Of a DNA stretch of 64,000 nucleotides, positions 1 through 10,481 are shown in pieces. The translations under genes and the position numbers were made by a program. The notes under the pieces were generated by a model. The model was not told where the DNA came from and ran no database searches. It saw only the letters and a program-made list of their open reading frames with translations. Position 1 is the first letter of the stretch; each line of letters starts with the position of its first letter. This DNA comes from Gentiana macrophylla (Eukaryota > Streptophyta > Magnoliopsida > Gentianales > Gentianaceae): contig JAOBSW010000893.1 in the NCBI GenBank assembly GCA_026214975.1, positions 20,001 to 84,000 on the forward strand, in the 5' to 3' direction.

Positions 1-259
1 AAAGATGGATCAATCGGCGACCACTTCTCCTGGTCGTGAGGAGCAAGCCCTCTTTGGCCTCGCCTGCGGCGACTTTCCGGACTCGCCTGGATGAGATTTT
101 TCACAGTGGTCTGTTGCCTTTGCCTCGAGGCCGCGATGCCTTGATCGCGGCGAGGTGAGACACTGGCCGCCCATTTTGCGATCTCTCTTGTCATGCCGGA
201 GGGTGGTGCGGTGGGTTGTCTCCTACCTGTTGAGGTGGTGGAATTATTTGTACCCATCA
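1..259 (-). repeat. Element A 3' LTR, partial
   Basis: This stretch matches 12661-12919 almost base for base, with scattered small indels, and ends at the same TACCCATCA. The rest of this LTR lies left of the window. Confidence 0.88.
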
Positions 260-275
260 ATGGCCCCTACTCCGT
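260..275 (-). promoter_or_regulatory. Element A polypurine tract
   Basis: On the minus strand the bases directly before the 3' LTR read GGAGTAGGGGCCAT, a purine-rich primer site for plus-strand DNA synthesis. Its position against the LTR edge also fixes the element's orientation. Confidence 0.7.
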
Positions 276-341
276 GCTTTAATGACATTCCACGAGGATA
301 TGAAGGATGGAGTATTTATCAACACTTATGATCCCATCGCC

Positions 342-1010
342 GATGCGACTTGTTCGCTAAGAGCCGTGCTTTCAAAACATGCGACCTCAAAGCAACTCGG
401 GTCTATTTTTGCGACCTTGTCGCCTCGACGCGACTTGTTCGCTAAGAGCCGTGTTTTCAAAACATGCGATCTCAAAGCAACTCTGGATCTATTTTTGCGA
501 CCTTGTCGTCTGATGCGACTTGTTCGCTAAGAGCCGTGCTTTCAAAACATGCGACCTCAAAGCAACTCGGGTCTATTTTTGCGACCTTGTCGCCCGATGC
601 GACTTGTTCGCTAAGAGCCGTGCTTTCAAAACATGCGACCTCAAAGCAACTCGGATCTATTTTTGCGACCTTGTCGCCTGACGCGACTTGTTCGCTAAGA
701 GCCGTGCTTTCAAAACATGCGACCTCAAAGCAACTCGGGTCTATTTTGCGACCTTGTCGCCTCGATGCGACTTGTTCGCTAAGGGCCGTGCTTTCAAAGC
801 AAGCGACCTTCAAGCAACTCGGGTCTATTTTTGCGACCTTGTCGCCTCGATGCGACTTGTTCACTAAGGGCCGTGCTTTCAAAGCAAGCGACCTTCAAGC
901 AACTCTGGCTCTGCTTTTTTGCGACCTTGTCGCCTCGATGCGATTTGTTCACTAAGGACCGTGCTTTTAAAACAAACGGCCTCGAAGCAACTTCGGGTCT
1001 ATTTTTTGCG
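342..1010. repeat. 84-bp tandem array, about eight copies, in the 3' untranslated region of element A
   Basis: Units start at about 342, 426, 512, 596, 680, 764, 849 and 937, so the period is 84 to 88 bp. Each begins GATGCGACTTGTTCGCTAAG and contains CAAAGCAACTCGGGTC and TTTTGCGACCTTGTCG. The last two or three copies (CTTCAAGCAACT in place of CTCAAAGCAACT) are more diverged. Because the main period is divisible by three, open frames appear on both strands; they are artefacts. The array lies between the 3' LTR and the promoter of the first antisense gene. Confidence 0.93.
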
Positions 1011-1210
1011 GGGCGAGGCCATCAATCGCGGCTGACGTCAGCCCTCCAGGTCTTTTGCTGCGGAGTGATGCGCCGCTTTCAAAGAATCGTCTGGTAGTTG
1101 TACGTGGGTATTGATGGGACGCTTTTTTCGATTTCAAATCGACAATCGCTGGCCCTAATCGAACCGTTGGATGAAGCGTTCCCAACCGCTCGATCGTGGG
1201 CCCCCTTGCC

Positions 1211-1218
1211 TATATAAA
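1211..1218 (+). promoter_or_regulatory. TATA box of the first antisense gene of element A
   Basis: TATATAAA lies 25 to 35 bp before a pyrimidine-rich start region and about 220 bp before a good splice donor (ATCG|GTAAGAA, GT at 1430). An acceptor follows at TTTTTGCAG (1741-1750), just before an ATG at 1752. The spacing fits a promoter with a 5' UTR intron. Confidence 0.6.
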
Positions 1219-3161
1219 GCCTTCGCTTCTCACCCTTCACACTTTTAGTGTTTCTTATTTTCTCCGTTGTTTTTGCTTTTAGAATTCTCGAAGTTTTGGG
1301 CGAGCTTTGAAGGTTCAACGGCGTTCTGCGGTGGTTCTAGGATTTCACGGCGGCTCTTTTGAAGATTCCGCCACCTCTTTGAGTATTTCCAGTTTTCAAG
1401 CGGTTTTCCAATTTTTCTCAAAGAAATCGGTAAGAAATCCTTCTTGTTAACTTGTTTACTCATCCATCCCCGCCTTGTTCTTCCATATATACCAATTTCG
1501 CCATTCTTTTTGCTACGGAGATGCAAGATCGCCTTGTTTTTGATTAAAAGCGGGATTTTTCCTGGGAGAGATTTATGATTTTCTGGGAAAATTGGGGTTT
1601 CACCCGCCCCTCGCTATCCTCTGTGATTTTATTTTGCGATCTCTTGTAAAAACGGAGGAGGCGGTATTGAAGTGGGTGCGATCACCTTCTGGGTTAATTT
1701 ATTATTATACCAGTCCGAAAGCTCCAATTTTTCCTCCCTTGTTTTTGCAGGATGTCGGGAATGACAATTCTCGCGGCGACTCTACGGAAAGTGGAGGTTT
1801 ACGACGACATGTTGAAGATGACCTCAGACTATCCATTTGCCTCCTTACCAGCGATCCGTTGGACGAGGTTGAGGTGGAAAGTGGTCGCGCAGATATGGGC
1901 GAGATTATCACTGATGAGGTCGCACATATGGATGTGGACCCTTTGAGTTGGAGGCCTTCTCTCGCCTCAAATCTGCCGGCAGAGTGAGTCTTAAGGAGAA
2001 GGAGCGGGCCCAAAATCTCCAACAACTCGTGAGGTCAAGAAATCGCTTTCCGATCGAAGAACAAATCTGCGGCTCGAGCACTAGCGGCGCCCCGATCATG
2101 ACGAGGCTTATGTTCGGGACGCCGCGGTTCACGAGCTAATGGGGTCCAATGAGGACGAAAATGCGGAATTGCCCCGGAAGGATGTCGGATGCTCGCTAAA
2201 AGCGAAGAAAAGAAAACCTGCGAGCCCAACCATGACCGTTGGTGAAGCCGCCGCGGCCGATTCCCAGCCGAAGAGTTCTCGTCCTAATAATCCCGAAGCT
2301 ATGCGAGAGTTTGCGCTCGGGGCGGCGTTTGAGAAGGACGTTGACAAGAAATGGACCCGACCTGGCAAGAATAGCGATCTCAACAAGACCATTAATCGCA
2401 TATTCGAATCGACATACCCAGCGTGTATCGGTTTTCTTTTTTCGATTATGGGAAGGAGTCCGATAAATTTAAACCCGGGGACCATAAGGATTATGTATGC
2501 GCGCGTCGATCCGAGGACACCCTTATCCTCCATTTCCATCATTTATGTGCGGGTCTGAGGCCTCCTTTCGATCCTTTCTTTGTGAAGATCTGCAGGGAGA
2601 TGGAGGCGCTTCCCTCCGATTTTGCCGTCGGGGCTATCATCCAGTTGATGGCCTTCATCGTTATGTGTCGGATCCTGAAGATCGAGCCGACGTTGACTTT
2701 ATTGGGGCAATTTTATTCTTCGTGGGACGTCTATTCTGGACAAATCTCTCTCGAGGTCGCGCACTCGCGCTTACTATTCTCGCTTCCCAATAAGTTTCAC
2801 AAATGGGGCGTGGTATCGAAAGTTGAGTCGGCGTAGGTCGCCATTTCTAAGGCAGGAGTTCGTGGAGGCAAATCCACGCTTGTACTTTGACTTCGTGAAT
2901 GAGCGGCGCCACGAAAGGGGTCGATGACGTTGATTCAGTCGGACGGGGCGGCGCCATCTCGGAGAAATGTATCCTGGGTTGATCTTCTTGATCTAGCCGA
3001 GCCCTTTGCATGCATGGCGGGCCTGGTGGGGCGAGGAATGCCGTGCCCATGGTACAAATGGGTCCAGAGTCGTGATCCGGACTGGATTGGGGGTTGTCAT
3101 ATCAACAAATGTTTCTCCGAGTGTTTGGAATGTGGGGCGATCCTCATACTTAGGCCGCAGA

Positions 3162-3163
3162 GT

Positions 3164-3217
<54 letters not shown>

Positions 3218-3274
3218 TGTATTTATCTCAGAATGCTCATTTTGTTTTCCCGGTTCTAAACCGCTCTTTTTGTA
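3162..3274 (+). other. Intron of antisense gene 1 with a 48-nt T run
   Basis: The donor is GTAAC (3162) and the acceptor is TTTTTGTAG ending at 3274. A pure T run fills 3167-3214, starting two bases after the GTA. Confidence 0.6.
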
Positions 3275-3940
3275 GGTATGGATCCAAATGCTCGCAGGGC
3301 TCACCGAAACAAGCTTAATGCGGAGGCGGACAAAGCGGCCAGTGCTCGGCAGGAGGCTTTGAAGAAAGCTCTAGGGAAGGTGCCTCGAACTGTAGATGCC
3401 TCGATTGTCGAAGAGACACCTAACCCGGAAGCTGCGACCTCTTTCGCCTTGTGGCGACTTCTCCTCTGCCGTTGCGGGTTCTCTCCGCCACGTATGGGCC
3501 CAGTCAGTTGGTGCCTCAAAAAGACTCATCCCCTAAAGAGTCACATGGGCGTAAGCGACCTCAAACAGAGAAGGCGAAGGATGATCGCCCACCCAAGCGG
3601 TCCGCTCCTCACCGGCGCATCTTGAAGAGGTTGAAACTCCCGGAGAAGAGCGCACTGGCCGAGACGCCGCCGCAAAGGACTTTGCCCCGAGGTTACTGCG
3701 GGAAAGAGGCCCCTGTGGTTGGATCCGAGCTTTACCCAGAACTTGACTATCCAAAGCTCGCCGGGTTGGCGAAGCAATCGCTGACGTGATTCCTCTTGGG
3801 CCGATCCCTCTCGGTTATCCTGATCATGTTCAAGTGGAGATTGGCCGGGGCATATTGGCCCGCTTTGCGGCTCAAGACGACTCTCCGCCTCAAGATGAGA
3901 TTGCTGAGATCAGAGATTTGAGCGGGACAGATTTGGGATT

Positions 3941-3945
3941 GTAAC

Positions 3946-4005
<60 letters not shown>

Positions 4006-4027
4006 AATCATCCCTTGTTTTCCCCAG
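3941..4027 (+). other. Intron of antisense gene 1 with a 52-nt T run
   Basis: The donor is GTAACTTCTC (3941) and the acceptor is TTTTCCCCAG ending at 4027. A pure T run fills 3951-4002. It repeats the design of the preceding intron: GTAAC, then T run, then a normal acceptor. Confidence 0.65.
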
Positions 4028-4759
4028 CTCGGTGCTCGTTTAAACAGGGTACTTGAGGCCGCTGAGCGGCGCGATGCAGAGGTGAAGAAGGTGACGGCGC
4101 AGCTGGGAGCAACTGATAAGGCGAGGATTACCGCTGAAAAGAAAGCTAAACATGCGGCTGGCGAGGTGGAGAAGATGAAGGCGATCATGGAGGAGCACTC
4201 TAGATTGGATGCTGAGATCAATGAGAAAGTTGCATCTTTGACAAAGGATTATGCGGGGGCGCAGGAGGAGATCGCCGCGTTGAGGGTTAAGCTTGCTGAG
4301 GCGGAGTCGTTTGCCAAAGAGGCCGCTGAGAAAGCTATGGAGGAAGCTGCGAAGAAAACGGCTGAGGCTGTTGAGGAGGCCAAGTCTGGGGCCGTCGCTG
4401 CCTATAAGAATTCGGATGACTTCTTCGACCTGATGGAGAATAGCTTTGACCAGGGCTTTAGTCACCTGGCTCGCTGTATCTGGGCTGATCGAGGCAGGGG
4501 GCACATCACTCTGGAGGATATGCTGCGGTGGGTGAACACGCATCAAGGTCATCCCAATTTACTGGCCTTTCATCCGGAAATCCCCTATGCAAGCGAGCTC
4601 ATTACCTCGATTCAGACTGAACAGCTTAAACGTAGCGAGCCTGTTTGGGATCCTGCCCCTGTCAATCCTGTGAATTTTGAGATGTTGAAGAAGCCGCCGC
4701 CGCCTCGAGCAAGGCGACGAGTTTATCAAAGACACCCGCCTACTCCGCGTGATCTCTAG

Positions 4760-5322
4760 ATTTCTCGGACTTTCTCGCGAGCTCTTTGAAAATTTGATTT
4801 GTAACTTTGACTATTTACTTTGTGATTTGACCGAACCTTGATTTGTAATAGCTTGACAATTTATTTTCTGCATTTTTCAATTTATACTTGGCTTTTCTTG
4901 TCGCCGATTCGATCTGGCGGCCTTCGCGATTCGCGAGGTCGTGATGTGCTATTTTGTTCTCTGGTTGTCCTCTTGATTCATGCGAAGTCGCTTAATAGTT
5001 TGGCGACGCCGATCCGCATCATGAGGCGTCGTCGCCTTGTTTAAACCATAGTCGCTTTATGCGACGCTAATTTTTCAAGGTTTCAGCCGCCTTATTGAGC
5101 GTTGTTTTTGTCGAAGATAGAGAGCTCGCATATGTGAGCCTTTGACCGTGGTCATTAATCGCAGAGTTATGATTCCTAATGACTAGGTGTCGCTTGTAAT
5201 CGTGTAGCCATAAATTTTGGTCTCTTTATGGTCCAGCGCTCTGTTGCCTTGGTCTTCGGTCGCTTTGCATATCCGGCCCTAGGATCCAATTAATCCCAAC
5301 CGCTGATCATACCCTCCTCTAG
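4760..5322 (+). other. Spacer between the two antisense genes
   Basis: No gene is visible here. The first 100 bases are AT-rich with repeated TTTGATTTGTAA-like words and probably hold the 3' UTR of antisense gene 1. The rest has several words sharing GTCGC or GCGAC (4905-5060), a weak echo of the 84-bp array. Confidence 0.4.
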
Positions 5323-5329
5323 TATAAAA
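5323..5329 (+). promoter_or_regulatory. TATA box of the second antisense gene of element A
   Basis: TATAAAA is followed by GGGG and a pyrimidine-rich leader containing no ATG until 5431, which is a typical plant core promoter layout. Confidence 0.55.
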
Positions 5330-5430
5330 GGGGTTATTCGGAACTCACTTTACCTCTTGCCTCATACCGAATTTTGGCTTCTTCCTCAACCGCTCATTAT
5401 CCTCTTCACTTTGCTTATCCTTCAAACTCC

Positions 5431-6405
5431 ATGTCTCATCCAGGGAAAGCAAATGAGGTTCGGATATTCAAAGCTCGTCCCATCCGGGATGTTTCCCTTT
5501 TTTCACCATCGCTCTCCATAGCCAAGGATTATTTAGGATTTTTTGAGTGGCGTGATATTATGGGGAGAGGGGCTTACATGAACAACGAATAGAAGACGGC
5601 TCCATCTTTGCGCGTTCGCTTCTCGGGCAGTGGGAATTTATTGCCGAGCCTCACGGAGCGTTAATGTTACCATGATACGGGAATTTTACTCCGTGTTGTC
5701 GATGTAGCCTCTGGCGGGCGGTGAGCGACATTTCTCTCCGGGTGTTCCGTTATCTTTACTCCGGAGAGAATCAACCAAGTTTTTAACATACCCGCGATAA
5801 ATCCCTCCTCCCATTATGAGATCGCCTGGGACGCATGCGGATGAGGAAAATAGGCGATTCGCCTGGTATTGCGAGCAAAGTAGGCTGTTCCCGAGAATCG
5901 GCGGTTTGGTCTTTGGGAGTGATCTGCGTCCGACTCTCTCGCAGGCGACCGTGAGTGGAAGAAGTTTATAAATTCCGCGCGCTCTTATCACCGGCGATCT
6001 CGATGTTGTTAGTGAGAGCGGCGCTCTTCGCACGCCATTCGCGACCATAGAGTGGATATAGACTGGGGAGTGTTGATCCATCGCGAGGCACTAAGATATG
6101 CGTGCTCGGCGGTTCAAGGTCGCCGTGGTACTGGTCGCCGCATGCCTTTCGCATCGCTGATATCCAAATTATGCAGCGGCGCCAGGGTCCCCTTCCATAC
6201 ACTCGACCGATATGTTTGAAAAAACTTATCCGGTGGAGCTTTTTGCAGGCATGATGCCGTTTTTGGACCTCCACACATGTGATCGGAGGAAGATAATCCT
6301 CCTGCAGTTGATGGAAGTTTGTCCAGGCTTGATCGATATGTTTGAAAAAACTTTTCATCGTCATTTTTTTTTTTTTTTTTTTTTTTTGACGATGACGACG
6401 ATTTA
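5431..6405 (+). pseudogene. Antisense gene 2 of element A: plant transposon-protein-like (PF20167-type), degenerate
   Basis: The ATG at 5431 is the first in the leader. The frame stays open to a TAG at 5590. Similar-looking protein continues in other frames: WEFIAEPHGAL, then REFYSVLS, then GGERHFSPGVPLSL, then about 60 residues later DLRPTLSQATVSGRSL and a hydrophobic RALITG. This order (W..F..P, REFY, FSP, a PT...TV motif, a hydrophobic end) recalls the Pfam family 'putative plant transposon protein' (PF20167 from memory). A 24-nt T run lies at 6364-6387, and a duplicated phrase DMFEKT occurs on both sides of about 6280. At least three stops or frameshifts make it inactive. Confidence in the family is moderate. 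Confidence 0.5.
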
Positions 6406-6524
6406 AAAGACAAGGATGTAAATACAATTTGGAAGAAACGACTTTATTTGAATTGTCTCATTACATATAGTATTTTTTCAGATTGTTACGCATGCCATGG
6501 CCTATTATACTCGCGCCCTCCTTG

Positions 6525-7609
6525 TCACTTAGCATGTATGTCCCTTTTTGATAACTCGCGAAATCCGTAGAGGCCTCCGATTTGGATAGCTTTTTTTTTA
6601 ACCGTGGCCCGTGGCTTGTCTTTTTTGTGTAACGTAATCCCGACGGCGAAGTGATGATTGCGAATCGTTTGTCGTGATGACGCGCTTTGCCGCTGTTTAT
6701 AGTTGACCAGACGACTGTATGCCTGCATGCGCCGCTCTTCTACTAGATCGAGCTCGAGTTTATGCGCCGCTGTGTTATTGACCTCGCTATAGAAAACGAC
6801 CCTAGGGCTTGGTAAGGCCATTTCCACAGGTGCCATAGCCTCAGACCCATATGTTAGAGCAAAAGGAGTTTCCCTCATTGTGATTTTTCGCGACGTCCTG
6901 AGTGCCCATAGAGCGGCTGGAAGGTGATCCGCCCGATGGCTGCGCTTCTCACCAGGCTCTTCTTTAACACACTCAGGACTGTTTGTTGGCATTTTCGGCT
7001 TGCCCATTTCATGCGTGGTAGCACACGGATGATTGCCAATGTTTAACATTGTTCTCTTCTGTATCTGTCGAATTCGTCTCGAATTGAGGTCCGTGATCGG
7101 AAACCATCACTCTTGGAACACCAAATCTTGTCCATATTTGATCGAGCAAAAGTATGTTATGTCCCCTGATGCTGGTTTTACCAAGGCCTTAGCCTCGACC
7201 CATTTAGTAAAATAATCAACCGCGACGACAACGTACATCAAGAACCTCGAGCGACCTTCTTCTTCAAAGGTCCGATGAGGTCGATTGCCCACATGTCGAA
7301 AGGCCGTGCAGGCTACCACTATGCTTTGTTCGACCGAGGGTAGCCTGGGGATATTTGCGAACCTCGGCAAATATCACACTTGTGGTATGAGCTTTGGCGT
7401 CTTCATCTAATTTTGGCCAATAATATCCGGCTAGAAGTACCTTACGTGCTAGTGTTCGATTGGAGAAATGGCCGCCGCATTCCCTCATGTAACTCTGTTA
7501 GATTCCCGTCACCTCTCAGGTAAATGACGATCGTAGAAGGGTTTCGAGAATGAATGACGGTAAAGCACGTCGTCCATAATTGTATATCTTGCGGCCCTTC
7601 TTACTAAGG
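6525..7609 (-). pseudogene. Element A integrase region
   Basis: Read right to left: an N-terminal extension (RRAARYTIMDDVLYRHSFSK near 7600), a zinc-binding part with HFSNRTLARKV and GYYWPKLDEDAKAH (7400-7490), the catalytic core (VVAVDYFTKWVEAKAL near 7215-7260), and the C-terminal part (LPAALWALRTS, ETPFALTYGSEA, PVEMALPSPRV, LDLVEERR between about 6700 and 6930). These are hallmark phrases of Ty3/gypsy Tat integrases, which insert the element's DNA into the chromosome. Frameshifts near 7250 and 7050-7110 and missing core sequence make it inactive. Confidence 0.85.
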
Positions 7610-8460
7610 CCCTAGCTTCGCAAGGGTCGCTCGGAAGCTCTCCTAACTCAATATAAGACTTTATGATGTCGATCCAACAAGTGTTACTGGGTTGGAAATC
7701 CATGATCTCGCCCTGGGAGATGGCGGGCTCCGATAGATGTTCGACCATGATGCTGGGATCGCACGAAGCGTCTTCGCTGGTTAATTTGGACAAGTAGTCG
7801 GCCCTATGATTGTCCTCTCGAGGGATGTTTTTGAATTGACAATATGTGAAGCTGCCTTCGAGTCTTTTGACGAGGTTAATATACCTTTGTAAAATTTCGC
7901 AATGAATGCCATATGACCCTTTGATTTGATTTACTACCAACTGTGAGTCACAAAATACTTGTATATTTTCGACTTTCATGGCTTTGGCGAGTTTTAACTC
8001 AAAGAATGACGGCCTCTCAGATTCTCGCCTCGGTTGTTAGAGGCGGTGAAATCAAATCTCAGAGCTCGCTCAATTTCTTCGATGTTCCTGGTTCTAACAG
8101 ATTATTCCCGCGCCGCCGCACTTTGTGATTAGCGGAGCCATCAACGTAGAGTCGCCAGCGGTGACTTGGCACGATAGGCTCGTCCTCTGTGGTGACCCTA
8201 TCTTGGTCGCGTTCGAGCAGAGTCGCTCTTTCATCTCTTCGTTGAAGCTTGTTTACGCTATGAAATCTGGGAGAGCTTGGGCCTTTACACCTTCCGGGGC
8301 TCATATCGGATATCAAACTCGATAAGCTCGATGGCCCATCGTGAGTAATCGACCGGACAGTCCGGCTTGTGAAGAACTGTCTTAGCGATGCATTCGATAA
8401 TACTACGATGGTGTGCGATGAAAAGTAAGCCCTTAATTTTGGGCAACTATAACAACACAA
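7610..8460 (-). pseudogene. Element A RNase H region
   Basis: Two blocks of an RNase H domain are visible in different frames: WRLYVDGSANHK (about 8140-8175), giving the first catalytic Asp, and VFCDSQLVVNQIKGSYG with IPREDNHRADYLSKL (about 7780-7960), giving later acidic residues. A full enzyme would remove the RNA template during reverse transcription. The link between the blocks is broken by indels near 8000-8060. Confidence 0.82.
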
Positions 8461-9753
8461 TAAGCCAACTTTTCTATATTAAAATAACGACTTTCAACGG
8501 GGCTTAGAGCTTTGGAAACATAAAAATCGCCTCGCGAGCCTTCCTCCTCTTTACGAGTCTTTGTGGCTACGGCCCTATCTCGAGGTTGCTAAATATAAAA
8601 GCAGTATCCCCAGAGCCTCGGGTGGTTAGCAACGGTGGTTTTGATAAGTATTCTTTGAGGTCTTTAAATGCTTGGGAGCATTCCATTGCCCAAGAGAAGG
8701 TACCAAATTTCTTCGAATTTTGAAGAAAGCGGACTTCTTTCTGCAGATTGAGACAAACCTACCCAAAGTCTGTGATCCCGCCGTTGAGCTGCACTTCTTT
8801 AATCTTGGTAGGCTCGCTCATGTTGACCAGGGCCTCGATTTTTTGAGGATTTGCCTCGATCCCCTTTGACTTACCATAAAGCCGAGAATTTCCCCGCTGG
8901 ACCCCAAAAGTGCATTTCGTAGGTTCGGTTTCATCAGTGATTCTTCACGTTTGCAAAGGTTTCGCGAAGGTCCTCCAAGTGATCTTGGCGACTTGATTTC
9001 ACGACCATGTCATCAATGTAGGCCTCCATGTTCTTGCCTATCTGCGTCTTTGAAAACTCTGTTTACCATTCTCACGATAGGTTGAGCTGCGTTTTTAGGC
9101 CAAACGGCATCATCTCATAGTAATATAGTCCCGCGGCCCCCGAAGGCCGTCGGCTCCTTATCTTCATCGGCCATTTCGACTGGTGGTAGCCGGAATAGCG
9201 CGTCGAAAGCTTAAGGTCTCAAAACCCGCGATCCCATCCACCATTTTATCGATTCGAGGGAGCGCGTAGGGTCCTTTGGGCAAGCTTTGTTTAGATCGAT
9301 GAAGTCGACGCACATCCGCCACTTGCCGTTGTGTTTTTCACCATTACTACATTTGCCACCAGGTGGGATATTGAAGTTCTTTGATTATGCCGCACGCTAA
9401 AAGTTTTCGACCTCAATTTTTATCGCGACCTCCTTTTCTGTAGAGAATTGGCGCGCCCTTTGTTGTATTGGCCTGAAGTTGGGATCGACACTTAGGTTAT
9501 GCAAGGCGATCTCCGATTCTACACCTCTCATATCAGTTACCTCCCAGGCGAATGCGTCCAAGTTTGCTTTCAGAAGCTTGATCAGCTCTTCCCTTTCTTC
9601 CTCGGTAGTCCTCGATCCTATTTTTATCTTTTGATCGGGATATTTGACGTTTATTATAACTTCGATCAACTCGTCTTCGGCAGTGAAGTCGGGCTCGTCC
9701 CGAACTTGCAATGTTTCTACCTCTACGACCTTTTCCGAGACTTCTTTCATCAT
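8461..9753 (-). pseudogene. Element A reverse transcriptase region
   Basis: The first part is an open frame at 9397-9753 with the linker FAWEVTDMRGVESEIALHNL and the RT start RPIQQRARQFSTEKE. Further left the minus strand gives CVDFIDLNKACPKDPTRSL (about 9240-9310) and the catalytic box YIDDM (9006-9020) in EAYIDDMVVKS. The rest, to about 8460, is scrambled by indels. The motifs are those of gypsy RT, but no long frame survives. Confidence 0.82.
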
Positions 9754-10481
9754 AGCAATCTGATTCGTAGCTGTGTTAAGATCATCCAGTCGTGGTCGCT
9801 CAGAGTCGACCTGTTTTTGGTCATATAGTCGAGGAAAGCTCCAGGTCGGCTGATGGCGACCCCAACTTCTTCCCCTACGTGAAATTTGACACGTTGGTGG
9901 GGAACGGACGCCACCATTTGGAACTTCTTCATAGCTGGGATTCCCAAAATCATGTTGTAGTAAGAGGGCAGGTCGATTACCAAGAAAGTTATTATCTCCG
10001 TTCTACAGGGCTCATAGTCGCCCAAAATGATATTGAGGTCGATCGTGCCTTTGACCCGTACTGTGTCGTTGGTAAAACCTTCGAGGACCCCAAGGTAGGG
10101 TTTTAACTTGGCCTCCCCGAATCCGATCTGTTTTAAACAGTCGAAATAGATGATATCGCGGCCGGCCCCTGTATCGACCATTACTCGGTTGACGCCGTGC
10201 TTGTCGTTCACCCCCACTTTTAGAATGAGGGGTATCTCCATAGGGCCACTGACTGTTGTTAGCTCGCTTTTTGTGAATATGATTCCCTTCTCATTCTCTC
10301 CCAACACAATCTGCTTTTCGAAGCCGCGGGTATTGATTTGATTTATCTGAGATTTTAGTTGATGGTTCTTTGGGAATATTCCCGTGGATGACTGAACTCT
10401 CTCTCGATGAGACGCGAGGTTGGCGTCCTTGACCGGAAGTATTGTTCCCCTCGCGTTTATATTTACTGGCGGGTCCTTCAC
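9750..10481 (-). pseudogene. Element A aspartic protease region
   Basis: The open frame holds the active-site triad in VMVDTGAGRDIIYFDCL, then a hydrophobic strand and flap region, and YYNMILGIPAMKKF, which matches the conserved Y.ILG.P turn of gypsy proteases. The protease cuts the Gag-Pol polyprotein. The frame overlaps the end of gag by about 190 bp and runs to within a few bases of the RT frame. The domain itself looks complete. Confidence 0.85.

Larger units (their letters stand above)
1752..4759 (+). pseudogene. Antisense gene 1 of element A: 'putative gypsy type transposon' domain plus coiled coil, spliced, frameshifted
   Basis: The gene runs against the retrotransposon's own genes. 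Three coding exons can be seen: about 1751-3161, 3275-3940 and 4028-4759. Exon 1 begins with an acidic segment, then a basic stretch (KAKKRKP near 2195), then a segment reading LRPPFDPFFVKICREMEAL and, further on, LKIEPTLTLLGQFYSS (about 2550-2740). This resembles the plant Pfam family 'putative gypsy type transposon' (PF04195 from memory). Exon 2 is rich in charged residues. Exon 3 is an Ala/Glu/Lys coiled coil of roughly 110 residues, followed by a conserved-looking tail (YKNSDDFFDLMENSFDQGF) and a proline- and arginine-rich end. Frame changes occur near 1950-2140, 2430, 3450 and 3780. In the Tat literature such genes are called antisense ORFs; their role is unknown. Confidence 0.72.

Noticed and set aside
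464..955. Long open frames on both strands (163 and 136 codons)
   Set aside because: They lie in the 84-bp tandem array; a period divisible by three keeps frames open by itself.
342..1010. CRISPR-like repeat array
   Set aside because: Whole 84-bp units are repeated without unique spacers, and this is plant nuclear DNA.
3006..3304. Frames with runs of Phe or Lys
   Set aside because: They are translations of the T48 tract in an intron.
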